A stretch of DNA of 39,222 nucleotides from contig CAJXZK010000014.1 in the NCBI GenBank assembly GCA_913063055.1, positions 1 through 39,222 on the forward strand, written 5' to 3'. The notes below the pieces were generated by a model that was not told the DNA's origin, did no database searches, and saw only the letters and a program-made list of their open reading frames with translations. The stretch is from an uncultured bacterium (lineage in GTDB: Bacteria; Cyanobacteriota; Vampirovibrionia; Obscuribacterales; Obscuribacteraceae). The translations under genes were made by a program, and so were the position numbers. Shown here one piece after another: positions 1 through 7,174 of this stretch (positions are counted from its first letter, which is position 1; every line of letters begins with the position of its first letter).

Positions 1-89
1 AGCTAGAGTTTACGGTACTCCGACAGAGGCAACTGGCAAGCAACCGTTGCTTGCCAGTTGCCTCTGTCGGAGTACCGTAAACTCTAGCT
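1..89. repeat. Perfect 44-bp inverted repeat with a 1-nt centre, at the window edge
   Basis: Bases 1-44 are the exact reverse complement of bases 46-89, with a single C at 45 between them. The right arm continues smoothly into the coding frame of the truncated minus-strand gene, whereas the left arm ends exactly at the first base of the window. A perfect snap-back of this length that begins at base 1 is more typical of a contig-end fold-back or chimera than of a biological element. A real cruciform or terminator cannot be excluded from sequence alone. Confidence 0.95.
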
Positions 90-337
90 TGAAGACGTCC
101 TTCACCAGCCCGATCATAGGTAATACGCCAACGGCAACCAATCACCGGACCTTGCAATATGGCGCGCACACGAGCCATCGCTTCCTCTTGTTCTAGATAG
201 AAGCTACGAGCCGGTGGTATACGCCCTGAAGGGCTAGGTTTCTTGCTTATGCCCGAGAGAACAAACAAGGCAATAACTGATAAGGCACCACCAGCCAGAA
301 GACAAATAACTAAAAATGTAGCGCTCTCATCAGTCAA
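1..337 (-). CDS. Truncated small membrane-anchored protein of unknown function (downstream of gcvT)
   Basis: An open frame starts at a TTG (335-337), 29 nt after the gcvT stop, and runs off the window. About 112 codons are visible. The N-terminus has one hydrophobic helix (roughly residues 8-30, FLVICLLAGG... to VLSGI) followed by basic KKPSPSGR, which suggests a single membrane anchor with a cytoplasmic soluble part (EQEEAMARVRAILQ...). An in-frame TGA just upstream limits the start to TTG or a nearby non-ATG codon. Residues encoded by 1-45 lie in the suspicious left arm of the edge palindrome and are probably not real, so the reliable part is 46-337. I do not recognise the family. It is likely cotranscribed with gcvT. 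Confidence 0.5.
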   Translation of the reverse strand, partial: MTDESATFLVICLLAGGALSVIALFVLSGISKKPSPSGRIPPARSFYLEQEEAMARVRAILQGPVIGCRWRITYDRAGEGRLQARVYGTPTEATGKQRLLASCLCRSTVNSS

Positions 338-366
338 GAATACGGTCTCTCAATTGTCTGTCTAGA

Positions 367-1470
367 CTATTTTTTACGCTTGTACCATGGTCGGCTCACG
401 ACTGAAGCTGGCACTTTAGTATCGCGAATACCAATCGAAAGCTCTGTTCCAATCTTGGTCAAAGCCATCGGCACCAGAGCAAAAGCTAGGGGATAACCGA
501 CAAAAACGCCCGGAGCGCCACTGGTTACTTTGCCCACTTCTTTATCGCCGTCAAAGACACTATACCCTTGACGAGGAGCAGCTTTGCCAGTGCCTTTCAA
601 GCAAACAATCTGACGCTCTAAGCCGCCCGCCTTTTGCTTAGCAAGAACTTCACGACCAATGAAATCACCTTTGTCTGGTTTAACGCTCCAACCAAGACCC
701 GATTCAATTGGTGTAATGTCACGCTCTAGCTCATGACCATAGAGAGGCAAACCAGCCTCCAGACGCAAAGTATCACGAGCTCCCAAGCCACATGGCTCAA
801 TTCCTTTAGCTTGGCCGCGCTCTAGCAAAAGATTCCACAGCCACTCAGATTTTGCCGCCGGTACGAAAATTTCGAAGCCGTCTTCACCGGTATAACCAGT
901 GCGCCCAAAACTGAAAGTTGTGCCGTCGATAGTAGCTTCGCCATAACCAAAGGATGGCAACTGGCCAACCCAGTCACCAACAATTTCGCTTAACAGTGGC
1001 ACAGCCTGGGGCCCTTGCAAAGCAAGCAGGCCAAGCTGGTCAGAAATATTTGTCAATTTGACATCAAATTTTGCCGCATGACTGTTGATCCACTCCCAGT
1101 CTTTATCAATGTTTGAGGCATTAACAACGAGAAGAAAATCCTCTTTGCGTCGATAAACAATCAGGTCATCAACCGTACCGCCATCTTCATAACAAAGTTG
1201 GGAGTAAAGCGCACGATCAGGAGTAGCCAAACGGTTTATATCATTGGCAATAATGTATTGCACGAAGTCATGAGCACCGGCGCCGGTAACTAGAAATTCA
1301 CCCATGTGCGAGACGTCGAACAAACCAATTTTTTCACGCGTTGCCATGTGTTCAGCGATAATACTTTTATATTGCACTGGCATATTCCAGCCAGCGAAAT
1401 CGACCATCTTGGCTGAAAGCTTGCGGTGGGCAGAAGCTAACGGGGTTTCTCTAAGGGTGGACGTCGCCAT
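367..1470 (-). CDS. gcvT: Aminomethyltransferase, glycine cleavage system T protein
   Basis: GcvT transfers the methylene group from aminomethylated H protein to tetrahydrofolate, releasing ammonia, in the cytoplasmic glycine cleavage complex. At 367 aa it has the normal family length. Family hallmarks are visible: the N-terminal TPLASAHRKLSAKMVDFAGW block, FDVSHMGEF, the folate-domain GYTGEDGFEIF and GARDTLRLEAGLPLYGHE blocks, and the C-terminal barrel with VTSGAPGVFVGYPLAFALVP, where eukaryotic and E. coli proteins often read SG..SP. The ATG at 1470 is preceded by AAGAGG five bases upstream. The frame stays open for 23 more codons, but they do not resemble GcvT. No gcvH or gcvP is visible nearby. 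A small membrane protein follows 29 nt downstream. Confidence 0.95.
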   Translation of the reverse strand: MATSTLRETPLASAHRKLSAKMVDFAGWNMPVQYKSIIAEHMATREKIGLFDVSHMGEFLVTGAGAHDFVQYIIANDINRLATPDRALYSQLCYEDGGTVDDLIVYRRKEDFLLVVNASNIDKDWEWINSHAAKFDVKLTNISDQLGLLALQGPQAVPLLSEIVGDWVGQLPSFGYGEATIDGTTFSFGRTGYTGEDGFEIFVPAAKSEWLWNLLLERGQAKGIEPCGLGARDTLRLEAGLPLYGHELERDITPIESGLGWSVKPDKGDFIGREVLAKQKAGGLERQIVCLKGTGKAAPRQGYSVFDGDKEVGKVTSGAPGVFVGYPLAFALVPMALTKIGTELSIGIRDTKVPASVVSRPWYKRKK

Positions 1471-1588
1471 GACAACCTCTTGTAGCGGAAAACTCTCTAA
1501 CTGCAGAATAGTGGATAAAGATACCACCGCCCAGACCATGCATGTAGACTCAGATGCACTTAATGCCTTAAGAGAATGTAAAGAGCCG

Positions 1589-2134
1589 ATGAAAACAACA
1601 TTGCGAACCCAATCTTACTTTGCCCAAATCGCATCACTAGTGGCCATTTGTAGCCTAAGCCATTTACCTGCCAGCGCCAGGGAGCAGATCGCCCCCTTAA
1701 GCGAAGCTGGACTGCTCAATGGTCTTTGCAATGTCCCTACGGTATCAGAAGCGGGCAGCGAAACTGTGCAGTTTAAGGAAGGCAAAGCTGAGTGGAATGG
1801 TTGTCGGGGTGAAATCGTCAAAACCGCCATCGGAGACCTCAACGGAGATGGTATCAATGACGGTGCGTTTGTATTTACCTACAACTCTGGTGGATCAGGC
1901 TATTTCACCTATCTATTGGTATTCGTCGCCAGTGAACATGGAGCAAAGTCTGTGGGCGAACGCGCCTTAGGCGACCGCTCACAAGCCAACAGCTTGAAGA
2001 TAAGTCATGGCAGCATCACTCTTGATATTCTTGGCCATCGCAGCAACGACAGTGCCAGCAGGCCAACGCAAAAGCGCATCGTCAAATTTAAAGTAAAAGA
2101 CAATACCTTAGTTGGGCCAGATAATCTGCAATAA
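1589..2134 (+). CDS. Secreted protein with a DxNxDG calcium-loop motif, function unknown
   Basis: A 181-aa protein diverges from gcvT. The chosen ATG (1589) follows AAAGAG and opens a clear signal peptide, with a basic start MKTTLR, a hydrophobic stretch QIASLVAICSL, and probable cleavage after LPASA. An upstream in-frame extension back to 1304 overlaps gcvT antisense and is unlikely to be used. The mature protein carries AIGDLNGDGINDGAFVF (about residues 80-96), a Dx[DN]xDG loop like those in dockerin, EF-hand-like and FG-GAP/VCBS proteins. This suggests calcium binding in an extracytoplasmic beta-rich domain. There are three cysteines (apart from one in the signal peptide). No enzyme family is recognisable. 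The gene is followed by a strong 19-bp hairpin at 2166-2210. Confidence 0.7.
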   Translation: MKTTLRTQSYFAQIASLVAICSLSHLPASAREQIAPLSEAGLLNGLCNVPTVSEAGSETVQFKEGKAEWNGCRGEIVKTAIGDLNGDGINDGAFVFTYNSGGSGYFTYLLVFVASEHGAKSVGERALGDRSQANSLKISHGSITLDILGHRSNDSASRPTQKRIVKFKVKDNTLVGPDNLQ

Positions 2135-2165
2135 GAAATAGCGCGCCAGCGTTCAAACTGGCAGT

Positions 2166-2210
2166 TCCAAAACTGTCTCATTTTTACTAGGAAAATGAGA
2201 CAGTTTTGGA
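2166..2210. terminator. Perfect 19-bp inverted repeat with a 7-nt loop, possible bidirectional terminator
   Basis: Bases 2166-2184 and 2192-2210 are exact reverse complements around the loop TACTAGG. The stem carries T4 and A4 next to the loop. It sits 31 nt after the stop of the 1589 gene and upstream of the minus-strand terminator at 2319. No T-run follows the stem on either strand, so intrinsic termination is not assured. It may act as an mRNA 3'-end stabiliser or may be a relic of a small mobile repeat. Confidence 0.6.
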
Positions 2211-2318
2211 AAAGGCAATAAGAAGTAGTTGAAGAAAAAAGTATGAGTATGAGTATTAGTGTGAGTACGAGAATGAGAGTGACTTGAGGTCCACGGCCGT
2301 TGGACAGTCCATAAGAGA

Positions 2319-2345
2319 AAAGCGAGAGGCTAGGCCTCTCGCTTT
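2319..2345 (-). terminator. Rho-independent terminator of the acidic repeat gene
   Basis: Bases 2319-2330 and 2334-2345 form a perfect 12-bp stem (AAAGCGAGAGGC) with a 3-nt loop. Read on the minus strand it begins 4 nt after the TAA of the acidic repeat protein and is followed by a T-rich tail (TTTTCTCTT). This is a classical intrinsic terminator. Confidence 0.85.
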
Positions 2346-2349
2346 CTGT

Positions 2350-3126
2350 TTAAGCAGCTTGCTGCTCGTCTTTGTCTTCAGACGGAGGCGCTTCTGCCTC
2401 TGTTGACTCTGCCGGAGCTTCTTCTTCAGCCGCTGGTTCTTCTTCAGTGGCCGCATCTTCCGCAGCTGCTTCTTCAGTAGCCTCTGCTACTGTTTCTTCT
2501 TCTTTAGTTTCTTCTTCATTTGTTTCTTCCGGGGCTTCCTCAGCTTCAGCAACTTCTTCTTCGGCTACTGCTTCTTCTTCTTTGGCTTCCTCAGCTTCAG
2601 CAACTTCTTCTTCGGCTGCTGCTTCTTCTTCTTTGGCTTCCTCAGCTTCAGCAACTTCTTCTTCGGCTACTGATTCTTCTTCTTTCGCTTCTTCAGCTTC
2701 AGCAACTTCTTCTTCAGCTGCGGCTTCTTCTTCCTTGGCTTCCTCAGCTTCAGCAACTTCTTCTTCCGCTGCTGCTTCTTCTTCTTTCGCTTCCTCAGCT
2801 TCAGCAACTTCTTCTTCCGCTGCTGCTTCTTCTTCTTTCGCTTCTTCAGCTTCAGCAACTTCTTCTTCCGCTGCTGCTTCTTCGCATGTTTTAGCTTCTT
2901 CCGCCGCTTCTTCTGGCGCAGCTAGTGCTTCTTCCGCTTTTGCTTCGCACTCTTCAGTGGCAGTTGAACACTCTTCTGCTGTCGCTTCTTCGGCTGCAGC
3001 TTCAACAGCTTCCTCTGGCACAATGGTGACACTAGAAACTTCTACTTCGGTTTCAACTACTGGTTCAACGACTGGTGATACTACTGGTTCAGCTGCTTTG
3101 CTTGCGCCGTGCTTTTTCTTACTCAT
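2350..3126 (-). CDS. Highly acidic Ala/Glu-rich repeat protein, function unknown
   Basis: A 258-aa protein made largely of Ala and Glu. After a short basic start (MSKKKHGASK) and a Val/Pro/Glu segment, the centre consists of about seven near-identical 17-residue units with the core EEEVAEAEEAKEE, followed by a degenerate acidic tail ending EDKDEQQAA. Such sequence should form long charged helices or stay disordered. There is no signal peptide or membrane segment, so a cytoplasmic location is expected. The ATG at 3126 has a strong AAGGGGAGAG ribosome site. The ATG six codons upstream lies before this site and is less likely. The gene stands alone with its own terminator. No enzymatic family is recognisable. 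The repeat is also highly similar at DNA level. Confidence 0.75.
   Translation of the reverse strand: MSKKKHGASKAAEPVVSPVVEPVVETEVEVSSVTIVPEEAVEAAAEEATAEECSTATEECEAKAEEALAAPEEAAEEAKTCEEAAAEEEVAEAEEAKEEEAAAEEEVAEAEEAKEEEAAAEEEVAEAEEAKEEEAAAEEEVAEAEEAKEEESVAEEEVAEAEEAKEEEAAAEEEVAEAEEAKEEEAVAEEEVAEAEEAPEETNEEETKEEETVAEATEEAAAEDAATEEEPAAEEEAPAESTEAEAPPSEDKDEQQAA
2532..2883. repeat. Tandem array of 51-bp units inside the acidic repeat gene
   Basis: Roughly seven copies of a 51-bp unit encode the 17-aa repeat in frame. On the plus strand each unit reads as CTTCAGCAACTTCTTCTTC followed by a slightly variable GGCTACTGC-type block and another TTCTTC run. Copies differ by only a few bases, mostly in one Thr/Ala/Val-encoding position and at third positions. 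This points to recent expansion or gene conversion and likely length polymorphism. Confidence 0.9.
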
Positions 3127-3540
3127 GGTCTCTCTCCCCTTCAACTATCAATGTACATTTCCCTCATTAAGGCGCCTTGCGGGCCATTGTCAGATTCAAC
3201 CAAAGTGAAATTTCGCGTGCGGAGGCGCGCCTAGAAACCAGCGTTCTAAGCAGGTAGCTAATCTGGCTCAAAGCACGGTGCCGAGAGCCATTGATCACAC
3301 TAAGTAGTCGTTCTTTCCTAAAGCAAAGCATTCGCCCAGATTGGCGTTAAATCACAGCCCCGGCAAACGAATTACGAGAGAGTTGAACCTTACTCTTCTA
3401 TTCTTACAGATCTCACGGCATTTCGCAGGGTTGTCAGGAAGAATTTTTGTTAAAACTTTTGGCCCGGATTTTCGCACCAGAATTGGTGGCGTGGAGGGGG
3501 CAAGAAAACCCTGAACAAAGCGCAAGGAAAAAGCAAGAAA
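3127..3540. other. 414-bp intergenic region, nothing clear
   Basis: This stretch separates two minus-strand genes. It should contain the promoter of the acidic repeat gene, but I see no convincing -35/-10 pair. I also find no RNA gene, repeat or hairpin terminator that I could defend. It contains a short GC-rich patch (GCGTGCGGAGGCGCGCC near 3217) and an AT-rich patch near 3450. Confidence 0.4.
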
Positions 3541-4212
3541 CTACTGTCCTTTTTGTTCCCGTTTTTTTAAATAAATTATTGAACCGGGCTCTGTAAGCGC
3601 ACTTGAAGTGTTTTCATCGGGGGTTTTCCTGTTCTCAACTTCAACTTCTCCGCTAGCACCCAGAGAGCGATTTGCCTGGTCTTTTTCGTCACCCGGAATT
3701 GACTCGGACTTAGCGGCACTCGCGCGAACTTCCGAGTCATGTGCCGCTGTTTCAAACTGACTAAAATCAAAATTTTGTTGTAGGTGATCAAAGTTCTCAG
3801 ACGGAGTCATCTCCCGCATCCTATAGTTGACCACATGTATTGTTCGCACAACAAAAAGCTGAGTCTCCAGGCCAGCATTAAGCTCTTTCATATCAATAAA
3901 TGCTTGAGCATCCGCCAATTTATCACTAGCGGAAAGCAATTTTTTCAAAGTATCGTCGTATTTCTTAGACCAGTTAGCATCTCGATCTAAGCCTGAATAT
4001 TTACTGATTTGATCAAGCTCATTGATCTGCTTCAACAACTCAGCTACTACCACTCTTAGTCGCTTTTGATAGACCAATAATCGATTAATGCGCGCGCGTT
4101 TTCGATCACGAAAATATTTGTAGATGAGCCATGCCAATACACAGAAAAAAATAAACGCGACAAAGAAACCAAAGAAAAGCAGAAGAGCAGTTAAGAGGAA
4201 AAGGAAAGGCAT
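3541..4212 (-). CDS. Single-pass membrane protein with cytoplasmic helical domain, unknown
   Basis: A 223-aa protein. The first ATG (4212) opens a long hydrophobic helix (residues about 2-31, rich in Leu/Phe), followed by basic YKYFRDRKRARINR. By the positive-inside rule the C-terminal part should be cytoplasmic. Residues about 45-110 look helical and coiled-coil prone (LRVVVAELLKQINELDQ, SASDKLADAQAFIDMKELN). The final 70 residues are hydrophilic and probably disordered, ending YLKKREQKGQ. A TTG start 12 codons upstream is possible but less natural. No family is recognised and no operon partner is evident. Confidence 0.6.
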   Translation of the reverse strand: MPFLFLLTALLLFFGFFVAFIFFCVLAWLIYKYFRDRKRARINRLLVYQKRLRVVVAELLKQINELDQISKYSGLDRDANWSKKYDDTLKKLLSASDKLADAQAFIDMKELNAGLETQLFVVRTIHVVNYRMREMTPSENFDHLQQNFDFSQFETAAHDSEVRASAAKSESIPGDEKDQANRSLGASGEVEVENRKTPDENTSSALTEPGSIIYLKKREQKGQ

Positions 4213-4413
4213 GGAAGTCTCAGTAGAACTCTGCTCGAAGAGTAACAAACGCTTAAATAGATCATAACCGGTTCACCACAAGAAAAATCGACTGCGCCGG
4301 CCAGCAAAGGCCCTGCCAAAGGTTCGGCTCAGATTAACGGTTAAGAAGGCAACTACTTGACTACAAATTTAACTTCTTTTGCCTATTTGGTCTATCTGCT
4401 TCTTTTCAAGCCT

Positions 4414-4430
4414 ATGCTACACTCGTTCGA
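4414..4430 (+). promoter_or_regulatory. Extended -10 promoter element (TGCTACACT) for the 4435 gene
   Basis: TACACT at 4418-4423 is preceded by TGC, giving the extended -10 pattern TGnTAnnnT. It lies 11 nt before the ATG at 4435. A transcript starting at the usual 6-8 nt downstream would have almost no leader. There is no good -35, as expected for an extended -10 promoter. This resembles the gltX promoter at 13093-13120. Confidence 0.45.
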
Positions 4431-4434
4431 GATA

Positions 4435-4722
4435 ATGGCAACCCAAGGGAATCACCCTTCTAGAAGAGAACCACTGATGCCCGCGCCAAACTGCTCTACC
4501 GTAAAATCGGCACTGACCGAACTCAAAGAAATTCTTAGCCGCTGCCAGCATGGCAATAACTCCAATCAAAGCCCATTAGAAACGGCCAACGTCTTTGCCG
4601 CCATAGCCGGCCTAGAGGCCACAATCAGCTCTATTGAAGAGAAGTCATTTGCTCGCGAAGACTTCACTGCTGATATGGGCGTGCCAATCATTACTGGTAT
4701 GACCCAGCCGGTAGTTTCCTAG
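4435..4722 (+). CDS. Small hypothetical protein (95 aa)
   Basis: A 95-aa open frame from the ATG at 4435 (MATQGNHPSRREPL...). It has a helical centre (SALTELKEILSRC, ANVFAAIAGLEATISSIEE) and a short tail. There is no signal peptide in this version. The frame remains open upstream to 4357 with a hydrophobic stretch, but an extended -10 element at 4418 places transcription start after those codons. The stop lies 7 nt from the murG stop, so the two genes converge. I do not recognise a family. The reading frame could still be spurious. Confidence 0.45.
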   Translation: MATQGNHPSRREPLMPAPNCSTVKSALTELKEILSRCQHGNNSNQSPLETANVFAAIAGLEATISSIEEKSFAREDFTADMGVPIITGMTQPVVS

Positions 4723-4729
4723 ACCAATC

Positions 4730-5881
4730 TTAAAGAGTTGGCTGAGGCACAACGCCTTGATAGGCAGCGCTAATTTCTTTCAACTGTTGCGCCAAAATCT
4801 TGGCGGCATCAGGTTTTCCGATTTCGGTCATGCGCTTGCGCATTTCCTGTAATCTGCTGTCGTCGCCAATTAAACCGGCAATATGGTTGTAGATTGTTTC
4901 CCCGGTAAGATCTTCTTGCGGAATCACAATCGCCGCCTTCTGCGACTCCATATAGCGGGCATTATGAGTCTGGTGATCTTGGGCCGCATAAGGATATGGC
5001 ACGAAGATAGCTGGAGTTCCAGTGACAGCCAACTCAGCCACTGTCATGGCACCGGCTCTAGTAATAGCTAAATCAGATACAGCATAAGCAATAGAAAGGT
5101 CGTCAAAATAGGCCCGCAAATGGTAACGCGGGCTAGGGGCCAGGCTCGGATTGAGCCGTTCTTTGACATCATTGAGATTTTTGTCACCACATTGATGCAC
5201 AATTTGAATATGGGGCTCAATTTCAAGCAGCCGCGGTAAAGCTGCTGCTACAGCCTCATTAAGGGCCTTGGCCCCCTGAGAGCCGCCTGTCACCAAGACT
5301 GTTTTGAGATCTGAGCGCAGACCAAGAATGGCACAACCTGAGTCTCTATGGCGTTCAGCCAGAAAACTCTTACGCACCGGATTGCCGTTAAAGACAATAC
5401 GACCGCGTGGAGCATTAATTCGCGCAGCAGCTCCTTGCATACCAAGCGAAACCAACTGGGCACGGCGAGACAATAAACGGTTTACCAGTCCTGGATGGGC
5501 ATCCGGTTCGTGCACTGCAGTTGGCACACCAAGCGCGTTAGCCGCAGCCAGAGGAGGGGCCGATGCATATCCACCAGTTCCAAGAACTACCGTAGGCCTA
5601 AACTGGCGTAAAACCTCCTTAGCGCGCTCAATAGCAGACCACATTTGCAGAGGCCAAGTAATGAGGCGGGGAGACAAACTACGCGGCATGCCAGAGACAT
5701 TCAGGCCGATAAAATCAAGGCCATTGTCTCGCGCCAGTTTTTCTTCTGGATGACCATTGGCCCCTATATATAAGATGGCCTCGACCGATGGATCATCCTT
5801 AAGCTGCTCAGCCACCGAGAGGGCTGGGTAAATGTGACCACCAGTGCCACCACCTGTTAGTACTATGCGATGACCAACCAT
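4730..5881 (-). CDS. murG: UDP-N-acetylglucosamine-N-acetylmuramyl-(pentapeptide) pyrophosphoryl-undecaprenol GlcNAc transferase
   Basis: MurG adds GlcNAc to lipid I to make lipid II on the cytoplasmic face of the membrane. At 383 aa it is close to the usual 350-370. The N-terminal Rossmann domain shows GGGTGGHIYPALSVAEQL (residues 10-27), which binds the acceptor diphosphate. LGTGGYASAPPLAAA and HEPDAHPGLVNRLL follow. The C-terminal donor domain shows VTGGSQGAKALNEA and ITRAGAMTVAELAVTGTPAIFVPYP, matching the UDP-GlcNAc-binding signature. Start ATG 5881 lies 15 nt after the ftsW stop with purine-rich AAGGACTGTTCAAAGAG upstream. It is the last gene of the murD-ftsW-murG run. Confidence 0.97.
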   Translation of the reverse strand: MVGHRIVLTGGGTGGHIYPALSVAEQLKDDPSVEAILYIGANGHPEEKLARDNGLDFIGLNVSGMPRSLSPRLITWPLQMWSAIERAKEVLRQFRPTVVLGTGGYASAPPLAAANALGVPTAVHEPDAHPGLVNRLLSRRAQLVSLGMQGAAARINAPRGRIVFNGNPVRKSFLAERHRDSGCAILGLRSDLKTVLVTGGSQGAKALNEAVAAALPRLLEIEPHIQIVHQCGDKNLNDVKERLNPSLAPSPRYHLRAYFDDLSIAYAVSDLAITRAGAMTVAELAVTGTPAIFVPYPYAAQDHQTHNARYMESQKAAIVIPQEDLTGETIYNHIAGLIGDDSRLQEMRKRMTEIGKPDAAKILAQQLKEISAAYQGVVPQPTL

Positions 5882-5896
5882 CTCTTTGAACAGTCC

Positions 5897-7174
5897 TTAC
5901 AGTGTGCTCAGGGCATTGGGAGAAAGCGAGGGTTTCGTGGGAGGAGCTGGAGGAGAAGGTTCAACTTCTTCTGACTCTTCGTCGTCTTCAGCTACAGCGG
6001 CACGATCCCGCGAGATCGAAAGCAAAATTCCCACCATAGATAGAGTAACAACTAGTGATGTGCCACCATAACTTATGAAGGGCAGAGTGATACCGGTAAC
6101 TGGAAGAAGACCAGTGGTTACCATCATGTTAATGACGGCTTGGGTGCAAATTTCGCTAGTGATACCGATGGCCAAGATGCGACCAAACAAAGTCTTAGCC
6201 GAAAGCGCTGCCTTGTAGCCATAGACTCCAAACAAAGCAAACAGACCAATCAACAAACAGCAGCCAATCAAACCAAACTCTTCAGCTATAACAGCAAAAA
6301 TAAAGTCGGCAAATTGCACAGGGAGATAATAAAGCTTCTGTAGTGAACGACCAAAACCTTGCCCCCAGAGGCCACCCGAGCCAATCGCGTACTGAGCTTG
6401 AATAATGTTCCAGCCTTCTTTCTGAGGATGAAGGTAAGGGTTCAGCCAGGTTTCGATGCGGGCCATCTGGTAGGGATGTTTCTGCACATGCTGCCAAGCC
6501 AGAACAGCAGAGCCACCCAGGGCTCCGAGAAGAAGGAGGAAGTTAGTGCCGCTGGCAAAGAGTAGAGTGAGTAAGCTAGCAAGAATCATGCTGGCACTGC
6601 CTAAGTCAGGCTGTTTGATGACGATACCAGCCATGGCTAGCACCACGACAATACGCAAGACAATTTGCGGATCTCTCCAGAAATATCTCGATAACCCTGA
6701 GGCTAGAAGCAGAATAGTAGCTACTTTAGCGACTTCCGAAGGCTGGAACTGCAAGGGGCCAAGGGTGAGCCAGCGGCTAGATCCCATGGTTTGTACTGTC
6801 AAACCCGGGATATTTACAAGAGTGATGCCGAGGGAAAACAAAGCAAAAAGCGACAGAGGCCAGGCGAATTTCTTTAAGCGGCGATAGTCGTAGCGACTAA
6901 CCGTAAACATGACAAACAATCCAATGACAAAGGCCATGGTTTGTTTGCGCAAAAGGGTTGTGGAGTCGTGAAAACTTTGTTGTGCTTCCGGTGCCGAGGC
7001 TGAATAGACAGCCATCAATCCAAATCCACAAAGACTAAGAGTAATACCTACCAAGGTACGATCGATGCCGCCTCTGTATTCAGGAGCGGCTGGAGTTTTA
7101 TCGCTTGAGTCCCCGCTATTGTCGCGGCGACGCCATCTCTCGCGCCCTTGCGCGGACAAGATCCTTGAAGACAC
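5897..7174 (-). CDS. ftsW: Peptidoglycan glycosyltransferase FtsW (SEDS family)
   Basis: FtsW is the polytopic SEDS polymerase that builds septal glycan strands from lipid II. Hallmarks are the MAVYSASAPEA helix start, SSRWLTLGPLQFQPSEVAK, IKQPDLGSA, the periplasmic-loop block GSGGLWGQGFGRSLQKLYYLPVQF followed by ADFIFAVIAEEFGLIG, and TGLLPVTGITLPFISYGGTSL. About ten membrane segments are visible. The N-terminal region contains no ATG before the first helix. I chose GTG 7174 (GAGGA eight bases upstream), but TTG 7159 and GTG 7216 are also possible. Every option overlaps the end of murD by at least 44 nt. The C-terminus is a Glu/Pro-rich tail (EDDEESEEVEPSPPAPP), probably cytoplasmic. FtsW is preferred over RodA because of the murD/murG context. 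Confidence 0.93.
   Translation of the reverse strand: MSSRILSAQGRERWRRRDNSGDSSDKTPAAPEYRGGIDRTLVGITLSLCGFGLMAVYSASAPEAQQSFHDSTTLLRKQTMAFVIGLFVMFTVSRYDYRRLKKFAWPLSLFALFSLGITLVNIPGLTVQTMGSSRWLTLGPLQFQPSEVAKVATILLLASGLSRYFWRDPQIVLRIVVVLAMAGIVIKQPDLGSASMILASLLTLLFASGTNFLLLLGALGGSAVLAWQHVQKHPYQMARIETWLNPYLHPQKEGWNIIQAQYAIGSGGLWGQGFGRSLQKLYYLPVQFADFIFAVIAEEFGLIGCCLLIGLFALFGVYGYKAALSAKTLFGRILAIGITSEICTQAVINMMVTTGLLPVTGITLPFISYGGTSLVVTLSMVGILLSISRDRAAVAEDDEESEEVEPSPPAPPTKPSLSPNALSTL

Noticed and set aside
1304..1588. Upstream extension of the secreted-protein frame
   Set aside because: It lies antisense to gcvT, and a signal peptide with ribosome site starts at 1589.
2532..2883. Regular repeats that might be a CRISPR array
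   Set aside because: The units are directly tandem without unique spacers, are in frame with a protein and have no cas genes nearby.
2372..3208. Long Ser/Ala-rich open frame on the plus strand opposite the acidic repeat gene
   Set aside because: It is the mirror of the GAA/GCT-rich repeat. It has no ribosome site or domain, and the minus frame has a strong Shine-Dalgarno and terminator.
4421..4437. GTTCGAG resembling a tRNA T-loop
   Set aside because: No acceptor or anticodon stems can be built around it.
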